A stretch of 64,000 nucleotides of DNA from Ignavibacteriota bacterium (GTDB lineage Bacteria; Bacteroidota; Ignavibacteria; Ignavibacteriales; Melioribacteraceae), in NCBI GenBank assembly GCA_016716225.1, contig JADJWT010000001.1:62001-126000 (forward strand), read 5' to 3'. Below are positions 33,123-42,795 of this stretch, piece after piece. The notes beneath the pieces are model-generated. The model was not told the DNA's origin. It did not search any database and worked only from the letters and a program-made list of their open reading frames with translations. A program made the position numbers and the translations under genes. Within the stretch, counting starts at the first letter, position 1. Each line of letters opens with the position of its first letter.

Positions 33123-33356
33123 TTAATCAAGAATTTTGAGTATTGCCCTTTTTCCCTCTTTTGCAGCAATTGCAGTAAGAAGAGTTCTCATTGCTTGAGC
33201 AGTCTTACCTTGTTTGCCAATAACTTTACCAACGTCATCAGCACTTACTTTAAGGGTAAGCTCTACAGTATTTTCGTTGGGAATAGATTCCTGGATGCTT
33301 ACACCATCAGGACTATCAACCAAGTGTTTAGCTATAAATTCAACGAATTCTTTCAT
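33123..33356 (-). CDS. khpA: KH-domain RNA-binding protein
   Basis: A 77-aa single KH domain with the G-x-x-G loop in VGKVIGKQGKTAQAMRTLL. KhpA-type proteins bind small RNAs and rRNA precursors. It has the standard place between rpsP and rimM. A gap of 101 bases separates it from rpsP. Confidence 0.92.
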   Translation of the reverse strand: MKEFVEFIAKHLVDSPDGVSIQESIPNENTVELTLKVSADDVGKVIGKQGKTAQAMRTLLTAIAAKEGKRAILKILD

Positions 33357-33457
33357 GAGACTACCTTTAGATAAATTTGAGAATAGGATACTCTTTTATT
33401 TAACTCACAAAGTTCCTAATTGAAAATTATTCCAAAAGATAATGTTTAATTTTCTTT

Positions 33458-33925
33458 TTAAGAAACTTCTCCAGAAGCGGTATCCTTAACTTCTGTATTT
33501 TCAGCTTCTTTCTCTTTTAATTCTTGCGCGAATTTTTTCTTCTCAGCTTCAGCTTTTTCCAGTTTCTTTTTATCAGCTTTTACTTTTTTATCAGCTAAAA
33601 CAGAATTTTTAACATTTTTCCATTCATCAAACTTTACAGCAATTTCATTTTCCGAAAGACCTTGTTTTTTAAGTTCTTTCTTAAGTAAAATTCCTTCTTT
33701 GTTCAACAAAGTTTTTACAGTAATTGTTGGCTGTGCGCCACAATTTAACCAATAAAGAATTCTCTCTTCATTAAGTTCAACTTGTGCATTATTACTTTTA
33801 GGATTATATGATCCTACAGCTTCAATATACTTTCCATCTCTTGGTGAACGAACATCAGCTGCCACAACTTTATAAATAGGTTGTCTTTTTTTGCCCATTC
33901 TCAATAATCTTAACTTTACTGCCAA
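33458..33925 (-). CDS. rpsP: 30S ribosomal protein S16 with long charged tail
   Basis: The first 85 residues are canonical S16 (VKLRLLRMGKKRQPIYKVVA, then SPRDGKYIEAVGSYNPKS). The last 70 form a Lys/Glu-rich helical extension, making 155 aa instead of about 85; such tails are usual in this phylum. The start is TTG at 33923-33925, preceded by GGAGG. Confidence 0.95.
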   Translation of the reverse strand: MAVKLRLLRMGKKRQPIYKVVAADVRSPRDGKYIEAVGSYNPKSNNAQVELNEERILYWLNCGAQPTITVKTLLNKEGILLKKELKKQGLSENEIAVKFDEWKNVKNSVLADKKVKADKKKLEKAEAEKKKFAQELKEKEAENTEVKDTASGEVS

Positions 33926-33951
33926 ATTAAATTATCCTCCGATATATTACA

Positions 33952-35286
33952 TTAATTATATTTCAAATTATTAAAATTTCCAAGGAATTTTTTTCCTCCC
34001 ATGGAATTAAATTTTTTCATCATTTTCTGCATTTCGTCATATTGTTTAATAAGACGATTTACATCTTGAATAGAATTTCCGCTTCCTCTTGCTATTCTTT
34101 TTCTTCGGCTTCCATTCAAAATTCTTGGTTTAGCTCTTTCTTCTTTTGTCATTGATTGAATAATAGATTCAACTTTAACAAGCTGTTTATCATCAATTTC
34201 AGCATTTTTAATTGCTGAATTCACGCCTGGAATCATATTGATCAAAGATTTTAAAGAACCCATTTTCTTTATCATCTTAATTTGCTTAAGAAAATCTTCA
34301 AAGTCAAATTTATTCGTAAGTAATTTTTTTTCTAAATCTTCGGCTTCTTTCTCATCAAATTGCTGTTGAGCTTTTTCAACTAAAGAAATTACATCTCCGC
34401 GACCAATAATTCTTGAAGCTAAACGATCCGGATGAAAAATTTCTATTGTATCTAATTTTTCACCAAGACTTACAAATTTTATTGGTTTCTGAACAACTGC
34501 TTTAATTGAAAGTGCGCATCCGCCTTTTGAATCACCATCAAGTTTTGAAAGAACAACTCCATCAAAATTTACAACTTCATTAAATGCTTTTGCAGAATTA
34601 ACAGCATCTTGTCCGGTCATTGAATCAACAACAAATAAAATTTCTGTTGGATTCACAACTTTTTTAATTTCAAGAACTTCATCCATAAGTTCCTGATTTA
34701 CATGCAATCTTCCGGCGGTATCAATAATAATTGTATTTAATGAATTTTCTTTTGCAAATTTTATCGATTCATCCGCAATTTTTACTGCATCTTTGCTTCC
34801 ATCAATACTAAAAACCGGAACATTAATTTGCTGTCCTAATAGTTTTAATTGATCAATTGCCGCCGGTCTATAAACATCCGCTGCAGTAAGCAAAACTTTT
34901 CTATTTTTATCTTTTAAGTATTTTGCAAGTTTTCCACTGAATGTTGTTTTACCGCTTCCTTGCAAACCAACCATCAAAATAATTGTTGGTCCATTAGGGT
35001 TAAAAGTTAAATCTTGTTTTGTTGATCCCATTAATTCGGTTAACTCATCATAAATAATTTTTGTGATAAGTTGACCAGGTTTAACCGAAACAAGAACTTC
35101 TTGACCTAAAGCTTTTTCTTTAACTTGATCAATAAAATCTTTTGCAACCTTATAATTTACGTCAGCATCTAAAAGAACACGCCTAATATCTCTCAATGTA
35201 TCAGAAATATTGGCTTCTGTAATTTTTCCTTGCCCGGTTACTTTTTTTAAGGCTTTTTCTAATTTTAAAGTAATATCTTCGAGCAT
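33952..35286 (-). CDS. ffh: Signal recognition particle protein
   Basis: The 444-aa GTPase targets nascent membrane proteins to FtsY and the translocon. NG domain motifs: VGLQGSGKTTFSGKLA (G1), DTAGRLHVN (G3) and LSKLDGDSKGG (G4). The M domain (about 300-440) has GSGNSIQDVNRLIKQYDEM and binds 4.5S RNA and signal peptides. It lies 26 bases upstream of rpsP and 26 downstream of atpG. Confidence 0.97.
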   Translation of the reverse strand: MLEDITLKLEKALKKVTGQGKITEANISDTLRDIRRVLLDADVNYKVAKDFIDQVKEKALGQEVLVSVKPGQLITKIIYDELTELMGSTKQDLTFNPNGPTIILMVGLQGSGKTTFSGKLAKYLKDKNRKVLLTAADVYRPAAIDQLKLLGQQINVPVFSIDGSKDAVKIADESIKFAKENSLNTIIIDTAGRLHVNQELMDEVLEIKKVVNPTEILFVVDSMTGQDAVNSAKAFNEVVNFDGVVLSKLDGDSKGGCALSIKAVVQKPIKFVSLGEKLDTIEIFHPDRLASRIIGRGDVISLVEKAQQQFDEKEAEDLEKKLLTNKFDFEDFLKQIKMIKKMGSLKSLINMIPGVNSAIKNAEIDDKQLVKVESIIQSMTKEERAKPRILNGSRRKRIARGSGNSIQDVNRLIKQYDEMQKMMKKFNSMGGKKFLGNFNNLKYN

Positions 35287-35312
35287 TTTATTTAAATAAA
35301 TTTAAGAACAAT

Positions 35313-36197
35313 TTACGCAGATTTAAGTGCATTTGCACCAGAAACAATTTCCAAAATTTCTTTAGTTATTGCAGCTTGTCTTTCTTTATTGAATTTAATT
35401 TGCAAAGTTCTAATCATTTCTTTTGCGTTTTCAGTTGCCATTTCCATTGCTGTCATCCGTGCACCTAATTCTGCAGCATACGAATCTAAAAGTACAGTCC
35501 ACATTTGTCCTTTCAAATGTCTTGGCAAAAGTGAATCTAAAATTTCTTTTTGAGTGGGTTCATAAATATATTCTATAGATTTTTTATTATGTTCTTCATC
35601 ATTAACAATATTTTGAATTGGTAAGAATTGTTTATGCGTAATTTTCTGCTGAATTACGGATTTAAATTCATTATACACAATAATTACTTTATCATATTCT
35701 CCTAATAAAAATTTTGAAGTTAATTCATTTGCTAAAGATGCTGCAAATTCAAATTCAAGTTTAGAAAATATTCCGGGAAATGAACCAGCAATTTTTATTT
35801 TACTTTTTGATTTAAAATAATCATTACCTTTTTTTCCGACACAATAAAGTTCAACTTTTCCTTTTTCATTCAGATCTTTCAAATCGCCATTCAGCATTTC
35901 TTCGGTAATTCGAATTGCATTCATGTTAAAACCGCCGCACAATCCTCTATCAGATGTAACAACGACAAGCGCAACAGAATTTACCGGTCTTTCTAAGAAT
36001 AATTGATTTTCGCTTCCAATACTTTTTAGCAGATGACTTAAAACTTCTGCCATTTTTCTTGCATAAGGTTTTGCATTAATAATATTTTCTTGAGCACGGC
36101 GTAATCTTGCCGCTGCAACCATTTTCATTGCTTTAGTAATTTGCTGAGTACTTTTAATACCGTTAATTCTTTGCTTTATATCTCTTAATGTTGCCAT
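35313..36197 (-). CDS. atpG: ATP synthase gamma subunit
   Basis: The 294-aa central stalk subunit shows the N-terminal helix (IKQRINGIKSTQQITKAMKM), the core SDRGLCGGFNMN and the C-terminal helix (GARMTAMEMATENAKEMI). It couples rotation of the c-ring to catalysis. It is the last atp gene here; beta and epsilon must be elsewhere. Confidence 0.96.
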   Translation of the reverse strand: MATLRDIKQRINGIKSTQQITKAMKMVAAARLRRAQENIINAKPYARKMAEVLSHLLKSIGSENQLFLERPVNSVALVVVTSDRGLCGGFNMNAIRITEEMLNGDLKDLNEKGKVELYCVGKKGNDYFKSKSKIKIAGSFPGIFSKLEFEFAASLANELTSKFLLGEYDKVIIVYNEFKSVIQQKITHKQFLPIQNIVNDEEHNKKSIEYIYEPTQKEILDSLLPRHLKGQMWTVLLDSYAAELGARMTAMEMATENAKEMIRTLQIKFNKERQAAITKEILEIVSGANALKSA

Positions 36198-36208
36198 TTA
36201 AAATTTAT

Positions 36209-37759
36209 TTATTCGCTTTTCTTAAACTTTGAAATAAATTCCGTAACTACTTTTTTAACATTTTCAATGATTTCATCATTTAATTGTTTCTTAGTTCTTA
36301 TTTCTTCAAAAACATTTTTATTATTTACTTCAATATATTCAAGCATTTCTTTCTGAAATCTTTTAATATCTTTTACACTAATGCTATCCATAAAACCATT
36401 TGTTGCGGCAAAAATACTAACAACTTGTTTCTCAACGGGAATTGGATTGTATTGACCTTGTTTTAAAAGTTCAACTAATCTTTCACCTTTTGCCAAAGTT
36501 CTTTGTGTTGCTTGATCCAAATCAGAACCAAATTTTGCAAATGCTTCTAATTCTCTATATTGAGCTAAATCCAATTTTAAAGTTCCGGCAACTTTTTTCA
36601 TAGCCTTAATTTGTGCATTTCCACCAACACGGGAAACGCTTATACCAACATTTATTGCGGGACGAACTCCGGCATTAAATAAATTTGGTTCAAGATAAAT
36701 TTGTCCATCGGTAATAGAAATTACGTTTGTCGGAATATAAGCAGATACGTCGCCTTGCTGAGTTTCAATAATTGGCAAAGCAGTTAAACTTCCGCCGCCT
36801 AATTTATCACTAAGTTTTGAGGCTCTTTCCAACAATCTTGAATGAAGATAAAAAATATCACCTGGATATGCTTCACGTCCAGGTGGTCTTCTTAAAAGTA
36901 ATGAAAGTTCTCTATATGCAACAGCTTGTTTTGATAAATCATCATAAATTGCGAGTGCATGTTTTCCATTATCTCTAAAATATTCAGCTAATGTTGCTCC
37001 AGAATATGGAGCTATATATTGTAAAGGTGCGGGATCTGAACTTGCTGCAGAAACAACGGTTGTATAAGCCATTGCGCCATGTTCTTCTAATTTATTTACA
37101 ACTTGTGCAACTGTAGATGCTTTTTGTCCAATTGCTACATAAACACAGTAAACTGGCTTTATTCCATTTGCATTTGCTTCTTCTGAATGAGTATATTTTT
37201 GATTTATAATTGTATCAATTGCAACCGCAGTTTTACCGGTTTGTCTGTCGCCAATAATTAATTCTCTTTGCCCTCTACCAATAGGAATCATTGCATCTAC
37301 CGCAGCAATACCAGTTTGTAAAGGCTCTGTAACAGGTTGACGTGCAACAACACCTAATGCTTTTCTTTCAATCGGTAAATATTTTGTTGCTTGAATTGGA
37401 CCTTTACCATCAAGTGGAATTCCCAGCGGAGTAATTACTCTTCCTAAAAATTCTTCTCCTACAGGAATAGAAGCAACTCGTTTTGTTCTTTTTACTTGAT
37501 CACCTTCTTTTATTAGTGAGCTATCACCGAAAATAACACAGCCAACGCTGTCTTCATCTAAATTTAGTACCATTCCAATAATTTCATTAGGGAATTCAAT
37601 AAGCTCACTTGCCATAACTTGAGATAATCCATAAACTTGAGCAATTCCATCTCCAACAGCTAAAACGGTTCCAACATCATAAATATCAATTTCATTATCA
37701 AAACCGGATAATTGCTTTCTCAATATTGCAGAAACTTCATCAGGTCTAACTTGAGCCAT
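36209..37759 (-). CDS. atpA: ATP synthase alpha subunit
   Basis: The 516-aa subunit has the P-loop GDRQTGKTAVAID, the Arg finger region in AINVGISVSRVGG and the usual N-terminal crown. It forms the catalytic head with beta, which is not encoded next to it. Twelve bases separate it from atpG. Confidence 0.97.
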   Translation of the reverse strand: MAQVRPDEVSAILRKQLSGFDNEIDIYDVGTVLAVGDGIAQVYGLSQVMASELIEFPNEIIGMVLNLDEDSVGCVIFGDSSLIKEGDQVKRTKRVASIPVGEEFLGRVITPLGIPLDGKGPIQATKYLPIERKALGVVARQPVTEPLQTGIAAVDAMIPIGRGQRELIIGDRQTGKTAVAIDTIINQKYTHSEEANANGIKPVYCVYVAIGQKASTVAQVVNKLEEHGAMAYTTVVSAASSDPAPLQYIAPYSGATLAEYFRDNGKHALAIYDDLSKQAVAYRELSLLLRRPPGREAYPGDIFYLHSRLLERASKLSDKLGGGSLTALPIIETQQGDVSAYIPTNVISITDGQIYLEPNLFNAGVRPAINVGISVSRVGGNAQIKAMKKVAGTLKLDLAQYRELEAFAKFGSDLDQATQRTLAKGERLVELLKQGQYNPIPVEKQVVSIFAATNGFMDSISVKDIKRFQKEMLEYIEVNNKNVFEEIRTKKQLNDEIIENVKKVVTEFISKFKKSE

Positions 37760-37786
37760 TATTTTGCCTTATAATAAAATTCTAAA

Positions 37787-38341
37787 TTAATTACTTAAAT
37801 AACTTTGATCAAATAAACGTTTTTTTAACAATTCTAATTGATGCTGAATTGATGCATCAATAATTGTATCATTAAATTTTGCTTTAAATCCGCCAATAAT
37901 TGAATTATCAATCTTATAATTTGCAATAATATTTTTTTTCAACATATCTGTTAATTTTTTTTCGATGTTAGCTTTCTGATTTTTAGTTAATTCAACTGCA
38001 CTAATAATTTCAACATTTGCGTTGTTTAATTTTTCATCAGATAAACTCAAAAATCTTTTTGTTATATCTAACAAAAGATTTGCTCTTTCTTTTTCAATCA
38101 AAAAATTGAGAAAACTAACTGAATCACTACAAACATGCTGATTAAATATTTCGTTGAGTATTGTCTTTTTTTTCTGCGAATTTATAATTGGATTGCCCAA
38201 TAATTTTTTTAATTCTTTCGATTCAGATAATGTTAAATTTATAAGTTTCATATCTTCTACAATTTGCGTAAATGAGTTATTGCTTTCGGCAATTCCCATA
38301 AGTGCATTTGCATATCTTGTTGAAATTATAAATTCACTCAT
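37787..38341 (-). CDS. atpH: ATP synthase delta subunit
   Basis: The 184-aa peripheral stalk cap has the N-terminal RYANALMGIAES and the C-terminal GGFKAKFNDTIIDASI-QHQL pattern. It links the alpha subunits to subunit b. Confidence 0.93.
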   Translation of the reverse strand: MSEFIISTRYANALMGIAESNNSFTQIVEDMKLINLTLSESKELKKLLGNPIINSQKKKTILNEIFNQHVCSDSVSFLNFLIEKERANLLLDITKRFLSLSDEKLNNANVEIISAVELTKNQKANIEKKLTDMLKKNIIANYKIDNSIIGGFKAKFNDTIIDASIQHQLELLKKRLFDQSYLSN

Positions 38342-38344
38342 TTA

Positions 38345-38890
38345 CTAATTCTTTGATAAATCGTTTATAAATTCATTAACAATTTTTTCTTGCTTTTCTT
38401 TATCTAAATTGCTTCTTAAAATTTTCTCTGCAGCATTAACTGCAATGGAAGCAACTTCTTGTTTAAGATTATTAAATGCTTCAGCATTTTTTCTTTCAAT
38501 TTCCAATGAAGCATTATCAATCATTTTTTTTGCTTCAACTTTACTTTCCTCAAGTATTTGAGATTTTAAACTTTCTGCATAATCTCTTCCTTGCGCAATA
38601 ATTTTTTGAGCTTCACTTTCAGCATTAGCTAAATTTTGCTTGTTCTGCTCAAGTAATAATTCAGCTTCTTTTTTAGCAGTTTCAGCTTTTTCAACTGATT
38701 GTTTTATGAAATTTTCTCGCTCGTTTAGAGAATTTAAAATCGGTTTCCAAGCCATCTTTTTCAAAACTAAAAGCAGTAAAACGAAAGTTACAACAGTCCA
38801 AAAAATCAAACCAGGATTTACATCCAAGAGACTTCCAGAACTTTCTCCGCCGGAATACAGCAACATAATGAAAGCAGAAAATGCCATCAT
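38345..38890 (-). CDS. atpF: ATP synthase subunit b
   Basis: The 181-aa protein has one N-terminal membrane helix (LIFWTVVTFVLLLLVLKKMA) and a long charged helix with the b-subunit pattern KPILNSLNERENFIKQSVEK. It forms the peripheral stalk. Its stop is three bases from atpH. Confidence 0.93.
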   Translation of the reverse strand: MMAFSAFIMLLYSGGESSGSLLDVNPGLIFWTVVTFVLLLLVLKKMAWKPILNSLNERENFIKQSVEKAETAKKEAELLLEQNKQNLANAESEAQKIIAQGRDYAESLKSQILEESKVEAKKMIDNASLEIERKNAEAFNNLKQEVASIAVNAAEKILRSNLDKEKQEKIVNEFINDLSKN

Positions 38891-38919
38891 AATAAATTTC
38901 CTCTAATTAAATATTTTTT

Positions 38920-39138
38920 CTACTTAAGAGCTAAAAGTATACAAATAACAAGAGCAAAAAGCGAAATACCTTCAATAAGAGCAGCAGCAATAATCATTGA
39001 AGTTCTAATATCACCGGCAGCTTCTGGCTGGCGACCACTTGCTTCCATTGCTGATGCAGCTAATTTTCCAATACCTAAAGCACCGCCAAATATTGTTAAT
39101 CCGGCTCCTAAACCAGCAGCTAAATAAGCAAATTCCAT
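38920..39138 (-). CDS. atpE: ATP synthase subunit c
   Basis: The 72-aa hairpin has two membrane helices around the loop ASGRQPEAAGDIR. The ion-binding Glu lies in ALIEGISLFALVI. There is no Ser/Thr after the Glu and no Gln in the first helix at the sodium position, so proton coupling is likely. Confidence 0.96.
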   Translation of the reverse strand: MEFAYLAAGLGAGLTIFGGALGIGKLAASAMEASGRQPEAAGDIRTSMIIAAALIEGISLFALVICILLALK

Positions 39139-39163
39139 TTATTTCCTCCTAATTTATAAATAA

Positions 39164-40015
39164 TTAATGATCTTGATGAACTGCCATTCCAATAAATAAT
39201 GATGACAGCATTGTAAAAATATATGCTTGAATTAATGCAACTAAAATTTCAAGCAAATATATAAATAATGCAAAAGCTACCGAAACGGGAGCTACAAAAA
39301 ATGTTTGTAAGATAAAAATCAATCCAAGTAAGGCCATAATTACAATATGACCGGCTGTCATATTTGCAAATAATCTTATTGCCAATGCAAATGGTTTTGT
39401 AAATAATCCTAAAATTTCAACAACAAACATAATTGGTAATAACCAACCAGGAACTCCATGCGGAATCAAACCTTTAAAGTAACCAAACGCACCATTTTTC
39501 ATCATTCCGCCAGCTTGAATAACAATAAATGAAATTATTGCTAATGTAGCTGTTACAGAAATATTACTTGTCGCAGTTGCTCCATATGGAAGCAAACCTA
39601 AAAAATTACAAACAAGAATAAAGAAAAATACTGTTAAGAGATAAGGAAGAAATTTCTCATAACCTTTTCCTATTGTTGGTTTTGCAATTTCATCTCTTAC
39701 AAATAAAACAAGTACTTCCATAATGTTGGAAAGTCCTTTTGGTAAAAGAGTTTTTTTATAAGATTTTGCAACAAAATTAAAAATTATAACTAATAATGCA
39801 AAAGCAATCCACATAAAAACGATATGTTTCGTAATTGAAATATCAAAACCAAATAAGTTAATATGAGGTAATGGAATTGTAAAAAACGGTTCAAAATCTA
39901 ACGAATTACTATCCATTATATGATGCATTATCCAACCAGTTCCACCACTTTCGCTTTGTGTATTTGTGGAGGTTTGCAGACTATCAGCAACAGTTTTAAT
40001 TTCTTCGGAATACAT
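39164..40015 (-). CDS. atpB: ATP synthase subunit a
   Basis: The 283-aa membrane protein carries the essential Arg in FALAIRLFANMTAGH and the last-helix LEILVALIQAYIFTMLS. It forms the half-channels for ions. I start at ATG 40013-40015, which overlaps the stop of the upstream gene; a TTG one codon earlier is less likely. Confidence 0.95.
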   Translation of the reverse strand: MYSEEIKTVADSLQTSTNTQSESGGTGWIMHHIMDSNSLDFEPFFTIPLPHINLFGFDISITKHIVFMWIAFALLVIIFNFVAKSYKKTLLPKGLSNIMEVLVLFVRDEIAKPTIGKGYEKFLPYLLTVFFFILVCNFLGLLPYGATATSNISVTATLAIISFIVIQAGGMMKNGAFGYFKGLIPHGVPGWLLPIMFVVEILGLFTKPFALAIRLFANMTAGHIVIMALLGLIFILQTFFVAPVSVAFALFIYLLEILVALIQAYIFTMLSSLFIGMAVHQDH

Positions 40016-40395
40016 CAAAATTTGCTATTTTCTTTATATTTAATGTAAAAAAACACTTCTAGTATCAATGAAATAAAGTAAAATAAAAAGAATATAAATA
40101 TAAACGCATATTCATCAATTTTCAAGAATTTTATTACGAGTAGAAAAATGATTAAAATTCCCATTAAGCGAATTCCCAATCCACCTAAATTATAAATCAT
40201 AAATGATGAACTTCCTTTTTTGTATGAAACTTGAAACAACTTTACAGCTGCGAATGCATTTGCTAGATTAATTCCAGCAGCTAATAGAGATGAAAGAAGA
40301 AATAATGATGAAATTGTTTGTGTAAAATATAGAATTGAAATAATTGATAAAATTATGATGTAAAAAAATATAATTTGCTGATAAAACCTTTTCAC
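40015..40395 (-). CDS. AtpI-like small membrane protein
   Basis: The 126-aa protein has four hydrophobic segments and sits exactly where ATP synthase subunit I (an assembly helper of the c-ring) is found, between AtpZ and atpB, with overlaps at both ends. The sequence itself is too diverged for certainty. Confidence 0.65.
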   Translation of the reverse strand: MKRFYQQIIFFYIIILSIISILYFTQTISSLFLLSSLLAAGINLANAFAAVKLFQVSYKKGSSSFMIYNLGGLGIRLMGILIIFLLVIKFLKIDEYAFIFIFFLFYFISLILEVFFYIKYKENSKF

Positions 40396-40622
40396 TTTTT
40401 CTTTTTATTTAATTCAATTGTAGATTTTATTACATTATAAATTCCGGCAAAGCCGCCAATAAAACTGAAAATGATTGTTAGAATAGGATAAAATTGAAGT
40501 TTTTCATCTAACCATTTTCCCAAAAAGAACATTAAAATTATCGATGCAGCTAACTGTGTTCCTAAACCTAAATAGGGTCCAATTTCTTTATAAGATTTAA
40601 TTAACTTATTATTTTGTTCCAC
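40392..40622 (-). CDS. AtpZ-like membrane protein
   Basis: The 76-aa protein has two membrane helices and the AtpZ/AtpI pattern YLGLGTQLAASIILMFFLGK, then GFAGIYNVIKS. It may help magnesium supply or c-ring assembly. The start is GTG at 40622, inside the end of the bactofilin gene; no ATG is available. Confidence 0.8.
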   Translation of the reverse strand: MEQNNKLIKSYKEIGPYLGLGTQLAASIILMFFLGKWLDEKLQFYPILTIIFSFIGGFAGIYNVIKSTIELNKKKK

Positions 40623-41007
40623 TTTGTAAATTAGAATTTGCTGATGGAGATTGTGTCATCGAACTTTTTCCATCAAATTTAGCTCCTTCAACAACAACCA
40701 ATATTTTTGTAATTATATCGCCTTTTATATTTGAAGAAGCTTCTAGAGTAAGCTTTTCTTCAATTTTCAATATTCCATCTACCTTTCCGCTTGCTGTCAT
40801 ATTTTTTGCAGAAACTTGACCCTTAATTTCTGCAGAAGGACCTAATGTAAGATTTCCTTTTACAATTACATCTCCATTTATTTTTCCATCAATTCTAACA
40901 TTTCCATTACTTGTAATTTTTCCTTCAATATTAACTCCATCACTAAGGATGCTTACGTCTTCGGAATATCCATTTTCTTTTTTTAACATATTTTTTGATC
41001 CTATCAT
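40609..41007 (-). CDS. Bactofilin-like polymer-forming protein
   Basis: The 132-aa protein has the repeated beta-helix pattern of bactofilins: GVNIEGKITSNGNVRIDGKI, then GNLTLGPSAEIKGQVS and GDIITKILVVVEGAKFDG. Bactofilins polymerize on the inner membrane and organise cell-wall enzymes. Here the M23 peptidase lies directly upstream with an ATGA overlap, a common pair. I start at ATG 41005-41007; a further Met six codons on is possible. Confidence 0.85.
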   Translation of the reverse strand: MIGSKNMLKKENGYSEDVSILSDGVNIEGKITSNGNVRIDGKINGDVIVKGNLTLGPSAEIKGQVSAKNMTASGKVDGILKIEEKLTLEASSNIKGDIITKILVVVEGAKFDGKSSMTQSPSANSNLQSGTK

Positions 41008-41837
41008 TTTATAAAAAATTCCTTTGGATTTACTGGTTTTCCTAATTTCCAAATTTCAAAGTGAAGATGTGGACCGGTTGTATTTTTGCCGGTGTTCCCA
41101 CTGAGTCCAATAATTTCACCTTGAACAACAAACTCACGTTCCTTTTTTATAATTGACGAACAATGCTTGTAAATGGAAATGTATCCATTTTCATGCTGAA
41201 TAATAATTTTGTTTCCGTCATCTAAAGTATAATCTGCAAATATTATTAAGCCTCCGGATGCAGCAAAAATTGATGAACCACTTGAAACTGCAAAATCAAT
41301 TCCAAAATGCCCTTCATCTGGTTTAAATTCGTTAATAATTATTCCATTACTCGGTTTGATAAAAATACTTTTATCTTCACTTTGATTCAAGAATATTTTA
41401 TCAATTAATGAATTAAAAACATGTAATAAATTTCCGCCATATGGTAAATTTTTATATGGTTCGTATTTTAAACTATCATAAATTGCATCGGAAGTATCTA
41501 TTGAATCTGAAGTTGCGAGCAAATAAGCATATTTTAATTTTTTATTTGTGGAGGAAATTGATTCTAATTCCTTAGTAAGGAACATAATTTTTTTCTCTAA
41601 CTCCACAGTTTTTTCTGCTTGATTTTTCAATTGACTATTTTCATAATAAAAAACAACATTTCTTAAAGGGGTTACACTAAGAAGTAAAATAGTAAAAAGC
41701 ATTATAAAAATTGCGAAAGTTAAAACATAAAGTAAAATTTGTGTTAATCTAAATTTATAGCGAATAGTTTCGTGACTGAAAATATCCGGTGTAATATAAA
41801 TACTAGTTTTTAGTAATTCTTTAAAATTAATTTTCAT
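41004..41837 (-). CDS. M23 metallopeptidase
   Basis: The 277-aa protein has a membrane anchor (ILLYVLTFAIFIMLFTILLL), a coiled coil (about 70-115) and a LytM domain with the zinc ligands in HFGIDFA and GPHLHFEIW and an intermediate His in KHCSSI. It should cut peptidoglycan cross-links, or act as an activator, in the periplasm. Coupled to the bactofilin gene. Confidence 0.9.
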   Translation of the reverse strand: MKINFKELLKTSIYITPDIFSHETIRYKFRLTQILLYVLTFAIFIMLFTILLLSVTPLRNVVFYYENSQLKNQAEKTVELEKKIMFLTKELESISSTNKKLKYAYLLATSDSIDTSDAIYDSLKYEPYKNLPYGGNLLHVFNSLIDKIFLNQSEDKSIFIKPSNGIIINEFKPDEGHFGIDFAVSSGSSIFAASGGLIIFADYTLDDGNKIIIQHENGYISIYKHCSSIIKKEREFVVQGEIIGLSGNTGKNTTGPHLHFEIWKLGKPVNPKEFFIK

Positions 41838-41911
41838 TTTTATGATTTTTTGATAAGTAAATATAGTAAGAAAATGAAAACAAAATCTTTGGTCGGCTGA
41901 TTTTTATTTTT

Positions 41912-42787
41912 TTAATATTTCCAAATGTTGTGCATCCACAACCACTGTTCTGGATAATTTCTAATTACTGCTTCAAGTTTGCTCATATAAATTTGATTAA
42001 AAGAATTAATTTGATCTTCTTTACTAACCAAATTTTTATCATAAATTAATTCTTCAGCAACAATTCCAAAAGTTCCATCCGCTTTTCTAACAACAAAGAT
42101 AATAATTACAGGACAACCGGTTTTAACAGCAATCGATGCTGTACCGGCAAATACAGAAGTATTTCTTCCAAAAAAATTTACTTTAATTCCTTCTCTGGGT
42201 CCTCTTTGATCGCCCACAATTCCAATAATTTCTCCATTCTTAATTGAAGAATAAATTTCTCTAATATTTGCACCAAGAGTAATTTGACGATTTCCAAATC
42301 TTTGTCTTATTTTTTCAAGCCAATCTCTAACAAAAATATTTTTTTGCTCTTTTATTAAAACATTAATTCTTCTTTCTAAAACAATTCCCGCAGCAACAGC
42401 GCCTAGTTCCCAATTTCCAACATGTGCTGTTAAAATTATTATTCCATTCTGATTTTTAACTTTACCTTTTACTAAATTTTTATCTTCCTCAGTAAAGAGA
42501 GAAGCTATTTCATTTTTATTTAATTTTTTTAGACAGAAAACTTCTAAAAAAGTTTGGGCAATGCTTACATAATTTTTGAATGCTAATTTCTTTAACCTTT
42601 TTTTGTCTAAATGCGGAAAAGCTATTGAAAGATTTTTTATTACAACATTTCTTCTAATTCTAATTAGGCTAAAAAAAATAACTGCGAGAAATTTTGCGGA
42701 ATACTTAAGATTTTTAAAGCCAAAAATGCTTAATAAATTTCCTAAAAAGTTAAATGCAAGGAATTCTAGTTTATATTTGTTGAGCAT
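41912..42787 (-). CDS. Lipid A biosynthesis (LpxL/HtrB-like) acyltransferase
   Basis: The 291-aa protein has the H-x4-E motif in LTAHVGNWELGAVA and GDQRGPREGIKVNFFG, typical of secondary lipid A acyltransferases. An N-terminal membrane segment anchors it to the inner membrane. It fits with the LptF/LptG genes of the window: the cell makes and exports lipopolysaccharide. Confidence 0.88.
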   Translation of the reverse strand: MLNKYKLEFLAFNFLGNLLSIFGFKNLKYSAKFLAVIFFSLIRIRRNVVIKNLSIAFPHLDKKRLKKLAFKNYVSIAQTFLEVFCLKKLNKNEIASLFTEEDKNLVKGKVKNQNGIIILTAHVGNWELGAVAAGIVLERRINVLIKEQKNIFVRDWLEKIRQRFGNRQITLGANIREIYSSIKNGEIIGIVGDQRGPREGIKVNFFGRNTSVFAGTASIAVKTGCPVIIIFVVRKADGTFGIVAEELIYDKNLVSKEDQINSFNQIYMSKLEAVIRNYPEQWLWMHNIWKY

Positions 42788-42795
42788 GGTTTGAT

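Noticed and set aside
38920..39138. A sodium-coupled ATP synthase
   Set aside because: Subunit c lacks the sodium-binding Gln and the Ser/Thr after the key Glu, so proton coupling is the simpler reading.
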